Positions 41,677 through 50,147 of a DNA stretch of 58,825 nt are shown here, piece after piece. Origin of the DNA: Nocardia brasiliensis IFM 10847 (GTDB lineage Bacteria > Actinomycetota > Actinomycetes > Mycobacteriales > Mycobacteriaceae); assembly GCF_000710915.1 (NCBI RefSeq), contig NZ_BAUA01000047.1:1-58825 (forward strand), read 5' to 3'. The first letter of the stretch is position 1; each line of letters begins with the position of its first letter. The translations under genes were made by a program, and so were the position numbers. The notes below the pieces were generated by a model. That model made no database searches. It saw only the letters and a list, made by a program, of their open reading frames with translations, and was not told the DNA's origin.

Positions 41677-42552
41677 ATGTTGGACACCGATGGCGTGAAA
41701 TCGACTCTGGCGCAGGTCGTCCGGGATCGCGCGCAGGAGCTCTCCCCGGGGCGGATGTTCGTGGAGTGCTGCGCCGAGCGGGGCCTGGACGCTGCGGTCG
41801 AGTACGACGTCACGATCACCGACTCGCTGACCAGCTCGCGGCGCAAGCCGCGCCACCCCGCCCGCAATATGCTCAAAGCCATTGACCTGTCCCGTGATCC
41901 GCGTCAGTACTACTGGCACGAAAGCCCGCCCGGCGCGAACGACGCTCCGATCGACGGCGCCGACGTCCGCCGGGAACTGGCCAGCAGGTTCCACAAGTCC
42001 CCGATCCCGGAACTGCTGCCCACCACCGCGTGGGTCCAGGTGCCGCCACAGCTGTGGGAGGACCCCGACACGTTCGAATCCTTCATCAACTATCGCCTGA
42101 TCGTGCGGCTGTGCACGGCGGAGAACTACACGATCATCGCGGGCGCGGGTGGCCTGCTCAACATTGCGGGCATCGAGCGGATGACTTCGGCCGGGCCGTT
42201 CAGCTCGACTATTCTGCGCGCCTGCAACGAGATCGAGCAGATGGGCGGCACCGCGGACGGCATGATCATCAACCCGGTCGACTACTACCGCGCCATGGGC
42301 ACCGGGACCCTGATGACCGATCTGGAGCGCAACGGCGTGTTCATCGTGCGCACCCGTCTGGTCGAGCCGGGCAGTGCCATCGTCGGCGACTTCGGCCACG
42401 GCGCACAGCTTTTCGACGCCGGACGCTCGGTGATCCGGTTCGCCGAACCACCGCCCGGCACATTCACCGAGCCCGGCGCGGCGGTGATGGCGCAGATCTA
42501 CGAGCGGGTCGTGGTGAATCTGCCGACCAACTTCTTCGTCGTCACCGTGTAG
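41677..42552 (+). CDS. HK97-fold shell protein, encapsulin-like (natural-product cluster type)
   Basis: 291 residues. The C-terminal third reads like a phage HK97 major capsid or encapsulin protein: INPVDYYRAMGTGTL, NGVFIVRTRLVEPGSAIVGDFGHGAQLFDAGRSVIRFAE, then AAVMAQIYERVVVNLPTNFFVVTV. The middle (YTIIAGAGGLLNIAGIERM, SSTILRACNEIEQMGGTADGMII) matches the P-domain of that fold. The N-terminal 110 residues would be the N-arm and extended loop. No protease, portal, terminase or tail gene is near, so it is not a prophage remnant. Encapsulins form icosahedral compartments that enclose enzymes; a published classification includes a family located in biosynthetic clusters, and this operon fits that description. 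GGAAGGAAG precedes the ATG. Membership and cargo are inferred. Confidence 0.75.
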   Translation: MLDTDGVKSTLAQVVRDRAQELSPGRMFVECCAERGLDAAVEYDVTITDSLTSSRRKPRHPARNMLKAIDLSRDPRQYYWHESPPGANDAPIDGADVRRELASRFHKSPIPELLPTTAWVQVPPQLWEDPDTFESFINYRLIVRLCTAENYTIIAGAGGLLNIAGIERMTSAGPFSSTILRACNEIEQMGGTADGMIINPVDYYRAMGTGTLMTDLERNGVFIVRTRLVEPGSAIVGDFGHGAQLFDAGRSVIRFAEPPPGTFTEPGAAVMAQIYERVVVNLPTNFFVVTV

Positions 42553-42561
42553 GCGGCGTCG

Positions 42562-43863
42562 GTGTCCGAGGACACGGCCTCGCCCGTGCGCGACGACCCG
42601 GACGTCGTGGTCGTCGGCGGCGGGGTCGCCGGATTGTTCTGCGCCTATCACCTGCGCCGCGCCGGTGCGGCGGTCACCGTACTGGAACGCGGCGCGCTCG
42701 GCGGGCCGCAGTCGTGTTCCAGCGGGAACACGGGGTTCGTCGGCACGCACGGCGCCGCGCCCTTGGCGGAGCCCGGAATGCGTTCGTGGCGCTCGCTCGC
42801 CATGCTGCATCCGGACGCCCCGTTCCACGTACGTCCGCGCGCGGACCGTGAATTGCTGCGCTGGCTCGGTCGTTTCGGGCGGGCCTGCACACCGTCGGCC
42901 GCGGCGACGGGATTTCGGACCCTGGCCGCGATGAAGCGGCGCAGCCTGGAGATCCTGCACGAACTCTGCGTATCCGAAAGTATCGCGGGCACTTTCGCAG
43001 CGCCCGGCATCATCCTGACTTACCGGACCGCCCAGGGCTTTTCCGCCGCGCGCGAGGCCGTCGGCCGCTCCGTCGCCAACGGGATTCCGTTGCGTGTCCT
43101 CGAACCGGGCGAACTGGACGAGCTGGAGCCCAGGGCCCGGTTCGACGTCCACGGCGCGTTGTACAACCCGGAGGGCGCGTACCTGCGGGTGCCGGAGTTC
43201 GTGCTCGAGTTCGGCCGCCTGCTGCGCGCGCTCGGCGTCGAAATCCGCGAATACACCGAGCTGACCGGCTGCGCGATCACCGCGGGAAAGATCAGTCGGC
43301 TCAGCACAACCCGCGGTGACCTCCGTCCCGGTTCGGTAGTCCTCGCCGCAGGCGCCTGGTCGACCGAATGCGCGCGGATGGCCGGGATCGAGCTGCCGCT
43401 GCAACCGATCAAGGGCTACAGCGTCACCATGGACATGCCGCCGAACGGACCGATCCGTCCGATCCTGTTGAGCGAGGGCCGCGTAGCGCTGGTCCCCATG
43501 GGCGAGCGGCTGCGCATCGGCGGCACGCTCGAGCTGACCGGCATGCCCAACACCATCTCCGACCGCCGGGTGCGGAGCATGCTGCGCACCGTCCACGATT
43601 ACCTGCCCGACCTCGAGCAGACGCGCGTCCACGAGACCTGGAGTGGCCTGCGCCCCAGCACACCCGACGGACTGCCGCTCATCGGCCGGGCCGGGCCGGG
43701 CAACCTGATCGTCGCCGCCGGGTACGGCCATATCGGCATGGGGCTCGCGCCGGCCGGTGGTGAGCTCGTCGCACACCTGCTCGCGGGTGCGACACCGATC
43801 ACCGATCCGGTTCCCTTGCGCCCGAATCGTTTCGGCAGGCCGCGCGACCGGCGGCCGGTATGA
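42562..43863 (+). CDS. FAD-dependent oxidoreductase (DadA/glycine-oxidase-like)
   Basis: 433 residues. N-terminal FAD site VVVVGGGVAGLFCAYHLRRAG, then SCSSGNTGFVGTHG, and the C-terminal ETWSGLRPSTPDGLPLIGRAG and AAGYGHIGMGLAPAGGELV typical of the DAO superfamily, which oxidises amino or imino acids with FAD. GTG start, 9 nt after the shell-protein stop; its stop overlaps the racemase start (ATGA). Pairing with an amino-acid racemase-family enzyme suggests a D-amino-acid step. The basic C-terminal tail (RPNRFGRPRDRRPV) lies outside the fold. Confidence 0.88.
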   Translation: MSEDTASPVRDDPDVVVVGGGVAGLFCAYHLRRAGAAVTVLERGALGGPQSCSSGNTGFVGTHGAAPLAEPGMRSWRSLAMLHPDAPFHVRPRADRELLRWLGRFGRACTPSAAATGFRTLAAMKRRSLEILHELCVSESIAGTFAAPGIILTYRTAQGFSAAREAVGRSVANGIPLRVLEPGELDELEPRARFDVHGALYNPEGAYLRVPEFVLEFGRLLRALGVEIREYTELTGCAITAGKISRLSTTRGDLRPGSVVLAAGAWSTECARMAGIELPLQPIKGYSVTMDMPPNGPIRPILLSEGRVALVPMGERLRIGGTLELTGMPNTISDRRVRSMLRTVHDYLPDLEQTRVHETWSGLRPSTPDGLPLIGRAGPGNLIVAAGYGHIGMGLAPAGGELVAHLLAGATPITDPVPLRPNRFGRPRDRRPV

Positions 43864-44585
43864 CCACACACCCGGACACCAAGCGCGGCACAGCGATCGG
43901 CGTGCTGTGCCTCGACACCGCGTTCACCAAGCTCCCCGGCCATATCCGGAATCCGTCGACCTTCGACTTCCCCGTCGTCTACCAGGTGGTGCGCGGCGCG
44001 ACACCGCAGCGCGTGGTGGCCGAGGCGGATCCGACGTTGCTCGCGCCGTTCGTCACCGCCGCAAAGGAACTCGAAGCCCGCGGGGTGGGCGCGATCACCA
44101 GCGGCTGCGGATTCCTCGTCCTGTTCCAGCAGCAGTTGGCCGACGCCGTGCGCGTTCCCCTGTACAGCTCCAGCCTCATCCAATTGCCGATGGTGCGTCG
44201 CATGATCGCCGCGGACCGCGAGATCGGCGTCCTCGTCGCCAAACGGGACGCGCTGACCTGGCGGCATCTGCGCGCGATCGGCGCCGAGACACTGCCGATC
44301 CGGGTCGCCGGAATGGACGCCCACCCCGAGTTCCGCGAGGTCGTGCTCGAGGGACGCCGGACCGCGCTCGACGCCGACCGGTTGGGGTGTGAGGTGCTCG
44401 ACGAGGTCGACCGGCTGGCCACGGCGCATCCGGCGCTCGGCGCGCTGGTGATCGAATGCACCGACCTGGTGCCCTACGGGCACGCGATACAGCGCCGTCT
44501 CGGCATCCCGGTGTTCGACATCGTCACGCTCACCGAAATGGTGCATCGCACCCTGTGCCACCGCCCCTTTCGCACCGACCGGTAG
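43860..44585 (+). CDS. Aspartate/glutamate racemase-family protein
   Basis: 241 residues. Both catalytic cysteines of the Asp/Glu racemase superfamily are present, in TSGCGF (Cys83) and IECTDL (Cys200), each at the end of one pseudo-symmetric lobe. The family includes amino-acid racemases, hydantoin racemases and maleate isomerases. Two cysteines favour racemisation or isomerisation. It is the last gene of the operon, translationally coupled to the FAD oxidase. The substrate is unknown. Confidence 0.85.
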   Translation: MTTHPDTKRGTAIGVLCLDTAFTKLPGHIRNPSTFDFPVVYQVVRGATPQRVVAEADPTLLAPFVTAAKELEARGVGAITSGCGFLVLFQQQLADAVRVPLYSSSLIQLPMVRRMIAADREIGVLVAKRDALTWRHLRAIGAETLPIRVAGMDAHPEFREVVLEGRRTALDADRLGCEVLDEVDRLATAHPALGALVIECTDLVPYGHAIQRRLGIPVFDIVTLTEMVHRTLCHRPFRTDR

Positions 44586-44614
44586 TGGCCGGGCGCAGGT
44601 CCTCGGCAGCAGGC

Positions 44615-45610
44615 TCAGCCGAGCGTACCCAGCCAGTCGAGCACGGCTTCCTGATAGGCGCGGGCCTCACGCGCGATCACCAGCGCATGTCCCGCGTCCG
44701 GCAGCACGTAGGTCCGAAGTCGCGCCGCGGCTGCGAAATACGGCGCCTCAGCCGCGTGCAGCGCCGCCGTGTCGGCGCACACCGAACACAGCTTGTCCGC
44801 ACTGCCGTTGACGATCATCACCGGCACGCCGATCCGGCGGGTCATCGGCCCGACGGTGGTGACGAGACCGGTGACCATCTCGGCGAGGGTGAAGGTGTCC
44901 TTCACCTCCGCCTCGTCCACGGCGAGGACGGCCGGATCGGTGCCGGGGACCGCGAAACTGGCCGACCGAGTGCCCGGGGCGGTGGTCAGATAGCCGGAAT
45001 CGTGGTCGGCGAAGCGCGGGTCCGGGTCGGCCGCCACCGATCGGAACGTGAGCGCGGCGGCCATGGTGCCCAACGGATTCACCGAGTGCGAGTAGCCGGT
45101 CAGCAGCAGACCGTCCAGCTGTGCTCCGCCGACCGCCGCGAGCACCCCGATCCCGGAACTCAACGAGACGCCGCCGAACACCACCTTCCGGAACGGCGGG
45201 TGTCCCGCCATTCCGTCGCGGCGCAGACCGGCGATGATCCCGGTCACCGCATCGGCCTCCCGGGGCGAGGTGACGCTGCCGCTCGGCGGGCGCGAACTCC
45301 GGCCGGTGCCGAACCGGTCCACCGAGACGACCGCGTAGCCCGCGGCGTTCAGGGCGCGCCGAAAACTGTATTTCTCCCCGTCGGCGGGCCAATCCCAGTA
45401 CCGGGCATTGGTCGCCGCGCCGGGCATCAAGACCAGCACGGTATCGGTGGCACGCGCCGGCAGGCACATTCGGGCGCCCAGCTCCCCGTCGGGCACCCGC
45501 AGCAACAGATCTCGGCAGCGCCCCGGCTCGGCCGGTTCGGCGTGTGCAATACCGGTCGAGGCCAGCACGGCGGCCACCGCTATCGCGACGGTTCCTCGCA
45601 CGAAATTCAT
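44615..45610 (-). CDS. Secreted alpha/beta hydrolase
   Basis: 331 residues. A Sec signal peptide (MNFVRGTVAIAVAAVLASTGIAHA) is followed by an alpha/beta hydrolase: VVSVDRFGTGRSS, nucleophile elbow GVSLSS (an atypical GxSxS), NGSADKLC (Asp) and DAGHALV (His). Four or more Cys in the mature part suggest disulfides outside the membrane. Substrate unknown. TAGCGT lies 8 nt before the ATG, suggesting a near-leaderless transcript. It is convergent with the racemase gene of the preceding operon and apparently unrelated to it. Confidence 0.85.
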   Translation of the reverse strand: MNFVRGTVAIAVAAVLASTGIAHAEPAEPGRCRDLLLRVPDGELGARMCLPARATDTVLVLMPGAATNARYWDWPADGEKYSFRRALNAAGYAVVSVDRFGTGRSSRPPSGSVTSPREADAVTGIIAGLRRDGMAGHPPFRKVVFGGVSLSSGIGVLAAVGGAQLDGLLLTGYSHSVNPLGTMAAALTFRSVAADPDPRFADHDSGYLTTAPGTRSASFAVPGTDPAVLAVDEAEVKDTFTLAEMVTGLVTTVGPMTRRIGVPVMIVNGSADKLCSVCADTAALHAAEAPYFAAAARLRTYVLPDAGHALVIAREARAYQEAVLDWLGTLG

Positions 45611-45796
45611 ACTCGCGCACGCTATCCCACACCTCGGTCGCGAGGAAGCAGGAAAGTCGTCGTTATGACGCGAATGTCCTTGTCACGCCACAACTTTCCG
45701 AACAGGAACCCGTACTGGGTCAACTTTGGAACCCAGAAATCATTCCGAATTCCAGTGCCCGATAAAATAACTCGCAGAGTTCCACACGTCCCGCAA

Positions 45797-47227
45797 CTAG
45801 CGCGCGATCTCGGCCACCAGTCGCCGCGCCCGCTCGGCCGCGTGCTGCTCGTTCGCGTAGAGCAGGCCGTAGGTGAAACCGTTCTCACCGCCGGTCGTGC
45901 CCGCCGCTGTCGCGAGCCGCCACAGCAGTCCGGCCGAGACCACGCCGTCGTTGTGGTCACCGAGCACGCGTTGAATCTTCTTGTAGTACTTGATATTCGA
46001 CTTGGCGGCAGCGCGCCGATGCACCGGGCCGTGCACCTCCGCGGCATACCGCGCGCGCTTGGCGGCCTTGCGCGCCCGGTGCAGCGATTCGTCGCGCTGC
46101 TCGTCCAGCGCCACCGCGAGCCGCTGGTCGGCTTTGCGTGCCGCCCGGCCCGCACGCCGCACCAGTTCACCCTTGCGCACCCGAACCGCGAACGGCGGCT
46201 GCGACTTCCACGCCTGCAGCGTCGCGAGCAGCGCCAGATAACGCGGCGAATCCAACGCCGCCGCGAGGGCGGCCCGACTGGTCAGCTGCCGTTCGAGCAG
46301 GGTGGCATCGATCCGGCCGGCCACCGGGCCCAGGACGAGTTCCGGCGGTAGTTCCTCGATCTCGGCGGCGAGCCGCGCCCGCTGTACCTGGCAGTCCCGC
46401 ACCTCGCCGAGCAGTCCGGCATACCACTTCAATTCGTCCGCGATGCCCTCGATCGCCGGGCGGTCCAGCAGTTTCCCGAAGACGCGCAGCGTGCTGCGCA
46501 GCCGCCGGGTCGCGACACGGGTGTCGTGGATCGGATCGTCGCCGCGGCGCAGGGCGAGGTCCCCGGCGAACACGACATCGATCTGAGCGTTCAGGTACTC
46601 GTGGATCGCCCGCTCCGCTTTCGAACGTGCCACGGCGGGCTCGTCCCGAGCCGGCACCGCGCGCGAAAGCTTGGACGGATACTTCGACCGCGACGCACCC
46701 GCCGCGGCGAGCCGGTCCAGCAGTTCGGCGGGCGCGGCTGCGGTACGCGGGCCGAGCTCGACCTCGATTTCCCGCCAGGCCGAGACGGCCGCGGACTCCT
46801 CGCCCGGGGTGGTCCGCACGGTGTCGTCGTCGACCTCGAGCACGAGTTCGCCATCCGGCCCGAACACCCGGTGCCGGTTGCGCAGGGTGTGGATCGTCGT
46901 GACCTCGTGCAGTCGCCTGCCGAGCGCGGCGCCGGTGACGACGTCGGCGAGTTCGTCCGGCAGTTCGTCGGACCACGCGGCCACCAGCTCCAGCCTGCCG
47001 TCGTCCTGCGGGATCTTCAGCTGCCAGCCGGACTCGTCGGTGCCGGCCCGGCGCCGCAGTACCAGATCGTGGGAGAGCAGATCGCGGGCGGTGGTGTCGA
47101 AGTAGGTGCTGGTGAGCTCCACTGCCGTCGTCTCGACCCGCCCGCCGGGCACCAGATCGTCGAGCGGCGGGAGGGCGAAGGCCCGGTCGACCTCCCATTT
47201 GGTTTCACGTTCGAGAGAGTCCTTCAT
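45797..47227 (-). CDS. CYTH and CHAD domain protein (polyphosphate-linked)
   Basis: 476 residues. The N-terminal CYTH domain (1-200) begins with ERETKWEVD, the ExExK-type metal/triphosphate tunnel motif, and continues with DTTARDLLSHDLVLRRR. The C-terminal CHAD domain (about 210-470) is alpha-helical and rich in conserved His/Arg/Lys (HDTRVATRRLRSTLRVFG, HRARKAAKRARYAAEVHG). CYTH proteins hydrolyse triphosphates and CHAD domains bind polyphosphate granules. A SigB/SigF-type promoter ends 9 nt before the ATG. Confidence 0.92.
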   Translation of the reverse strand: MKDSLERETKWEVDRAFALPPLDDLVPGGRVETTAVELTSTYFDTTARDLLSHDLVLRRRAGTDESGWQLKIPQDDGRLELVAAWSDELPDELADVVTGAALGRRLHEVTTIHTLRNRHRVFGPDGELVLEVDDDTVRTTPGEESAAVSAWREIEVELGPRTAAAPAELLDRLAAAGASRSKYPSKLSRAVPARDEPAVARSKAERAIHEYLNAQIDVVFAGDLALRRGDDPIHDTRVATRRLRSTLRVFGKLLDRPAIEGIADELKWYAGLLGEVRDCQVQRARLAAEIEELPPELVLGPVAGRIDATLLERQLTSRAALAAALDSPRYLALLATLQAWKSQPPFAVRVRKGELVRRAGRAARKADQRLAVALDEQRDESLHRARKAAKRARYAAEVHGPVHRRAAAKSNIKYYKKIQRVLGDHNDGVVSAGLLWRLATAAGTTGGENGFTYGLLYANEQHAAERARRLVAEIAR

Positions 47228-47236
47228 CCTTGTGGC

Positions 47237-47261
47237 GTTCCCGGCGCGCTTCGCACCAAAC
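47237..47261 (-). promoter_or_regulatory. SigB/SigF-type promoter of the CYTH-CHAD gene
   Basis: On the minus strand GTTT-N15-GGGAAC, with the -10 only 9 nt before the ATG, so the transcript would be leaderless or nearly so. The same hexamer pair with identical spacing occurs divergently for topoisomerase IB 22 nt away. Confidence 0.5.
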
Positions 47262-47283
47262 GGACATACGGTGCGTGGCGACT

Positions 47284-47308
47284 GTTTGCCTCCCTCCTGC
47301 TGGGGAAC
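47284..47308 (+). promoter_or_regulatory. SigB/SigF-type promoter of the topoisomerase IB operon
   Basis: GTTT-N15-GGGAAC, 45 nt before the ATG at 47354. It shares half-sites and spacing with the divergent CYTH-CHAD promoter. Confidence 0.5.
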
Positions 47309-47353
47309 GTCCAGCTAGCCACCCATGCTGGACAACCGAGGAGGTTCGCGGAC

Positions 47354-48364
47354 ATGCGGCTGCGACGCAGCACGCCATACGGCCCCGGCATACGCCGAGT
47401 GGCGCGCGGCCGTGGATTTTCCTACGTGAACGCCGAGGGCGCCCGGGTCGCGGACGAGGCGGCACTCGAGCGCATTCGCGGCCTGGTCATACCGCCCGCA
47501 TGGCGCAAGGTGTGGATCTGCCCGCACGACAACGGGCACATCCAAGCCGTCGGGGTCGACGCCGCGGGCCGGCGCCAGTACCTCTATCACGAACAGTGGC
47601 GCAAAGAGCGCGACGAGGAGAAGTTCGATCGCGTCCTCGACCTGGCCGCCGGACTGCCGGAACTCCGCACGCGCATCCACGCCGAACTGACCGCGCCGGG
47701 CCTCGGGCTGCGACGCGTGGCCGCGCTCGCGGTGACGCTGGTGGATCGGGGCGTATTCCGGGTCGGCGGTGAGGAATACGCGCAAGAGCACGGGACGCGC
47801 GGTGTCGCGACGCTGCTGCGCGAGCAGGTCCGGCTGTCGGGTGCCGAGATGTCGTTCGACTATCCGGCGAAGGGCGGCATTCAGCGCCGGGTGCGGATTC
47901 GCGACGCCGACTCGGCCCGCGTCGTGCGGTCGCTGCGCCGCTGCCGGACCGACTCGCCACGGCTGCTCGTCTACCGGAAAGGATCGCGGTACTGCGAGCT
48001 GCATGCCGACGATATCAACGATTTGTTCCGGGAGTGGTCCGAAAGCGAGTGCAGCGTAAAGGATCTGCGCACCTGGCACGGCACGGTACTGGCCGCGGCG
48101 GGTTTCGGCTCGGTCGAGCGGCCGGACTCGCAGCGCGGACGCAAAGCGGTGGAGCGCACGGTGATCGCGGATGTCGCTGCGGCGCTGGGCAATACCCCGG
48201 CCGTCGCCCGGGCGTCCTATGTCGATCCCCGCGTCCTGACCGCCTTCGAACGCGGGGCGACGATCTCGGCTGCCTTGCGCCGCGCCGCCCGGGGCGGTTC
48301 GGACGAGCAACGCCAGAACACGGTCGAGCGCGCGGTGATCCGCCTGCTGCGCAACACGAACTGA
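47354..48364 (+). CDS. Type IB DNA topoisomerase
   Basis: 336 residues, the usual size of bacterial (poxvirus-like) type IB enzymes. IPPAWRKVWICPHDNGHIQAVGVDAAGRRQYLYHEQWRKERDEEKFDR is the diagnostic N-terminal block. Catalytic residues include the Arg of LRTWHGTVLAAAG and the nucleophilic Tyr of ARASYVDPRV. It relaxes supercoils through a 3'-phosphotyrosyl intermediate. The ATG at 47354, with GAGGAGG upstream, was chosen; upstream codons read through the divergent CYTH-CHAD gene. It is followed 10 nt later by the YbdK-like gene. Confidence 0.93.
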   Translation: MRLRRSTPYGPGIRRVARGRGFSYVNAEGARVADEAALERIRGLVIPPAWRKVWICPHDNGHIQAVGVDAAGRRQYLYHEQWRKERDEEKFDRVLDLAAGLPELRTRIHAELTAPGLGLRRVAALAVTLVDRGVFRVGGEEYAQEHGTRGVATLLREQVRLSGAEMSFDYPAKGGIQRRVRIRDADSARVVRSLRRCRTDSPRLLVYRKGSRYCELHADDINDLFREWSESECSVKDLRTWHGTVLAAAGFGSVERPDSQRGRKAVERTVIADVAAALGNTPAVARASYVDPRVLTAFERGATISAALRRAARGGSDEQRQNTVERAVIRLLRNTN

Positions 48365-48374
48365 GGAGCTCCGA

Positions 48375-49481
48375 ATGCTGAACGCAACCACGATCACCGT
48401 CGGTGTCGAAGAGGAGTTCCTGCTCGTCGACCCGGTTACCGGCGCTCCCGTCGCGAAGAACACCGAGGTGGCCGCCGCGGCCGAGCAACGCGGCGTCGAG
48501 CTGCAACTCGAACTGACCTCGTGCCAGGTCGAGACCAGCACCGGCGTGCACAGCGAAACTCCCGCGCTACTGAGCGAACTGGCCGAGTTGCGGCGCAATG
48601 TCGCCGAATGCGCGGAACAGGCGGGCACCCGTCTGCTGGCCGTCGCGGTGCCGCCGACCGTGCCCGAGCAGTTCCCGGTCACCGACACCGAGCGCTATCA
48701 GCGCATCGCCGACACGTTCGGGATGATCGCGCACGAGCAGGGCCTGTGCGGTTGTCACGTGCACGTCGCCGTGCCCGATCGCGAGACGGCGATCCAGGTG
48801 AGCAATCATCTACGGCCGTGGCTGCCGGTGTATCTGGCGCTCACCGCGAACTCATCGATCTATCGCGCGGCCGAAACCGGCTACGCGAGCTGGCGCAGCA
48901 TCCTGTGGCGGCGCTGGCCGAGCGCCGGTCCGCCGCCCTACTTCGAATCCGCCGCCGACTACGCGGCCATGGTCGAGATGATGATCGAGGGCGGCAACAT
49001 CCTCGACACCAAGATGGTCTATTGGGACGTCCGGCCTTCCGAATCGTTTCCCACCGTCGAGGTCCGGGTCAGCGACGTACCCGCCACCGTCACCGAGACC
49101 GCCCTGCTGGCCACGCTGGTGCGCGCCACCGCGATGATGGCGCGGGCGGCGATCGAACGCGGCGAACGCGCGCCGGAAATCCCCGGCGAGGTGCTGCGCG
49201 CGGCCTACTGGAACGCCGCCCGCTTCGGACTCGACGGCAACAGTCTGGATCCGGTGTCACGGCGCGTTGTGCCCGCCCCCGCACGCCTGTCCGCGTTGCT
49301 GGACCATGTCGCGCCCGCCCTCGACGAACTGGGTGACCGCACCTTCGTGACGGACGCGGTGGCCACGGTGCTGGAGCGCGGCAACGGCGCCCGCCGTCAG
49401 ATCGCGGCCTTTCGAAACAACGGAAAAGTGAGCGACGTGGTGGCAGAACTAGCCGACGCCACCTTGGAGAAGTGCCGTTAG
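48375..49481 (+). CDS. ybdK: Carboxylate-amine ligase, YbdK/GCS2 family (glutamate-cysteine ligase type 2)
   Basis: 368 residues. VGVEEEFLLVDPVTG at the N-terminus (Mg-ATP site), CGCHVHVAVPDRETAI and SIYRAAETGYASWRS are family hallmarks. These enzymes have weak gamma-glutamyl-cysteine ligase activity; in actinobacteria, which make mycothiol and not glutathione, the true role is uncertain. AGGAGC precedes the ATG. It is in an operon with topoisomerase IB, so probably part of the same stress response. Confidence 0.92.
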   Translation: MLNATTITVGVEEEFLLVDPVTGAPVAKNTEVAAAAEQRGVELQLELTSCQVETSTGVHSETPALLSELAELRRNVAECAEQAGTRLLAVAVPPTVPEQFPVTDTERYQRIADTFGMIAHEQGLCGCHVHVAVPDRETAIQVSNHLRPWLPVYLALTANSSIYRAAETGYASWRSILWRRWPSAGPPPYFESAADYAAMVEMMIEGGNILDTKMVYWDVRPSESFPTVEVRVSDVPATVTETALLATLVRATAMMARAAIERGERAPEIPGEVLRAAYWNAARFGLDGNSLDPVSRRVVPAPARLSALLDHVAPALDELGDRTFVTDAVATVLERGNGARRQIAAFRNNGKVSDVVAELADATLEKCR

Positions 49482-49491
49482 CCGGAGGTGC

Positions 49492-50136
49492 TCAGCGCGC
49501 GTCCGCGCGGATCTGCTCGGCGAATTCGTCGTCCAGTGCGGCGCGGACGAGCGCCGCCGCCAGCGCGCCGACTCGACCGTCCGGCGCGAGCGCGGCGAGT
49601 TCGTCGGTGCCCGTCGGCAGGTCGAGCCGCTGCGCGCCTTTCTTGGCGCGCTCGTCGAAATACGGTCTCGCCCAGGTCCATACGTCCTGGACCTCGCGCA
49701 GGAAGATATCGCTGCCGGTGGGCCCGATCCCTTGGAATTCCTGGAGCAGCTGCGCCGCGCGCGCCCGGTCCTGTTCGGCGGCCGCCCCGAGTTTGCGTAG
49801 ATCACCGCCGTACTTGTCGAGCACCAGGTTCGCGTTCGCACCGAGCCTGGTCGCGGTGCTCTCGTCGTAGCGCTTGTAGTGCGCGCGGCCCAGCGCGTCC
49901 ACGAGTTCCTGCCACTGCGCGTCCGCGATCCGTTGCGGGGTGCGGTATCCGGTGGAAATCAGCTCTTTCGCCGCGGCGACCGCGATATCGGCCGAGATCC
50001 GGGTGCTCAGCAGCTCGGCGAGCACGAGGAGCTGGAACAGGGGCGCGGGCTTGTCGGTCAGGTCGATACCGGCCTGCGCCGCATAGCCGTCGCCCGCTCG
50101 CTCGAGCAACGCGTGCACGATTTTTCGCTCGATCAT
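49492..50136 (-). CDS. HhH-GPD (endonuclease III-like) protein without catalytic Lys
   Basis: 214 residues. Helix-hairpin-helix region LLQEFQGIGPTGSDIFL followed by WTWARPYFDERAKKGAQRL. In endonuclease III the hairpin carries a catalytic Lys two residues after the second Gly (GVGRKTA); here it is Thr, and no [4Fe-4S] Cys cluster is visible. It is therefore a divergent member, perhaps a glycosylase using only Asp or a DNA-binding protein. The ATG at 50136 begins the domain. It follows the NDH-2-like gene with an 11-nt gap. Confidence 0.75.
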   Translation of the reverse strand: MIERKIVHALLERAGDGYAAQAGIDLTDKPAPLFQLLVLAELLSTRISADIAVAAAKELISTGYRTPQRIADAQWQELVDALGRAHYKRYDESTATRLGANANLVLDKYGGDLRKLGAAAEQDRARAAQLLQEFQGIGPTGSDIFLREVQDVWTWARPYFDERAKKGAQRLDLPTGTDELAALAPDGRVGALAAALVRAALDDEFAEQIRADAR

Positions 50137-50147
50137 GGCACGACTCC

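Noticed and set aside
41677..42552. Capsid-like protein as a prophage remnant
   Set aside because: No terminase, portal, protease, tail, integrase or attachment repeats are nearby, and the gene is embedded in a coupled metabolic operon with matching codon bias.
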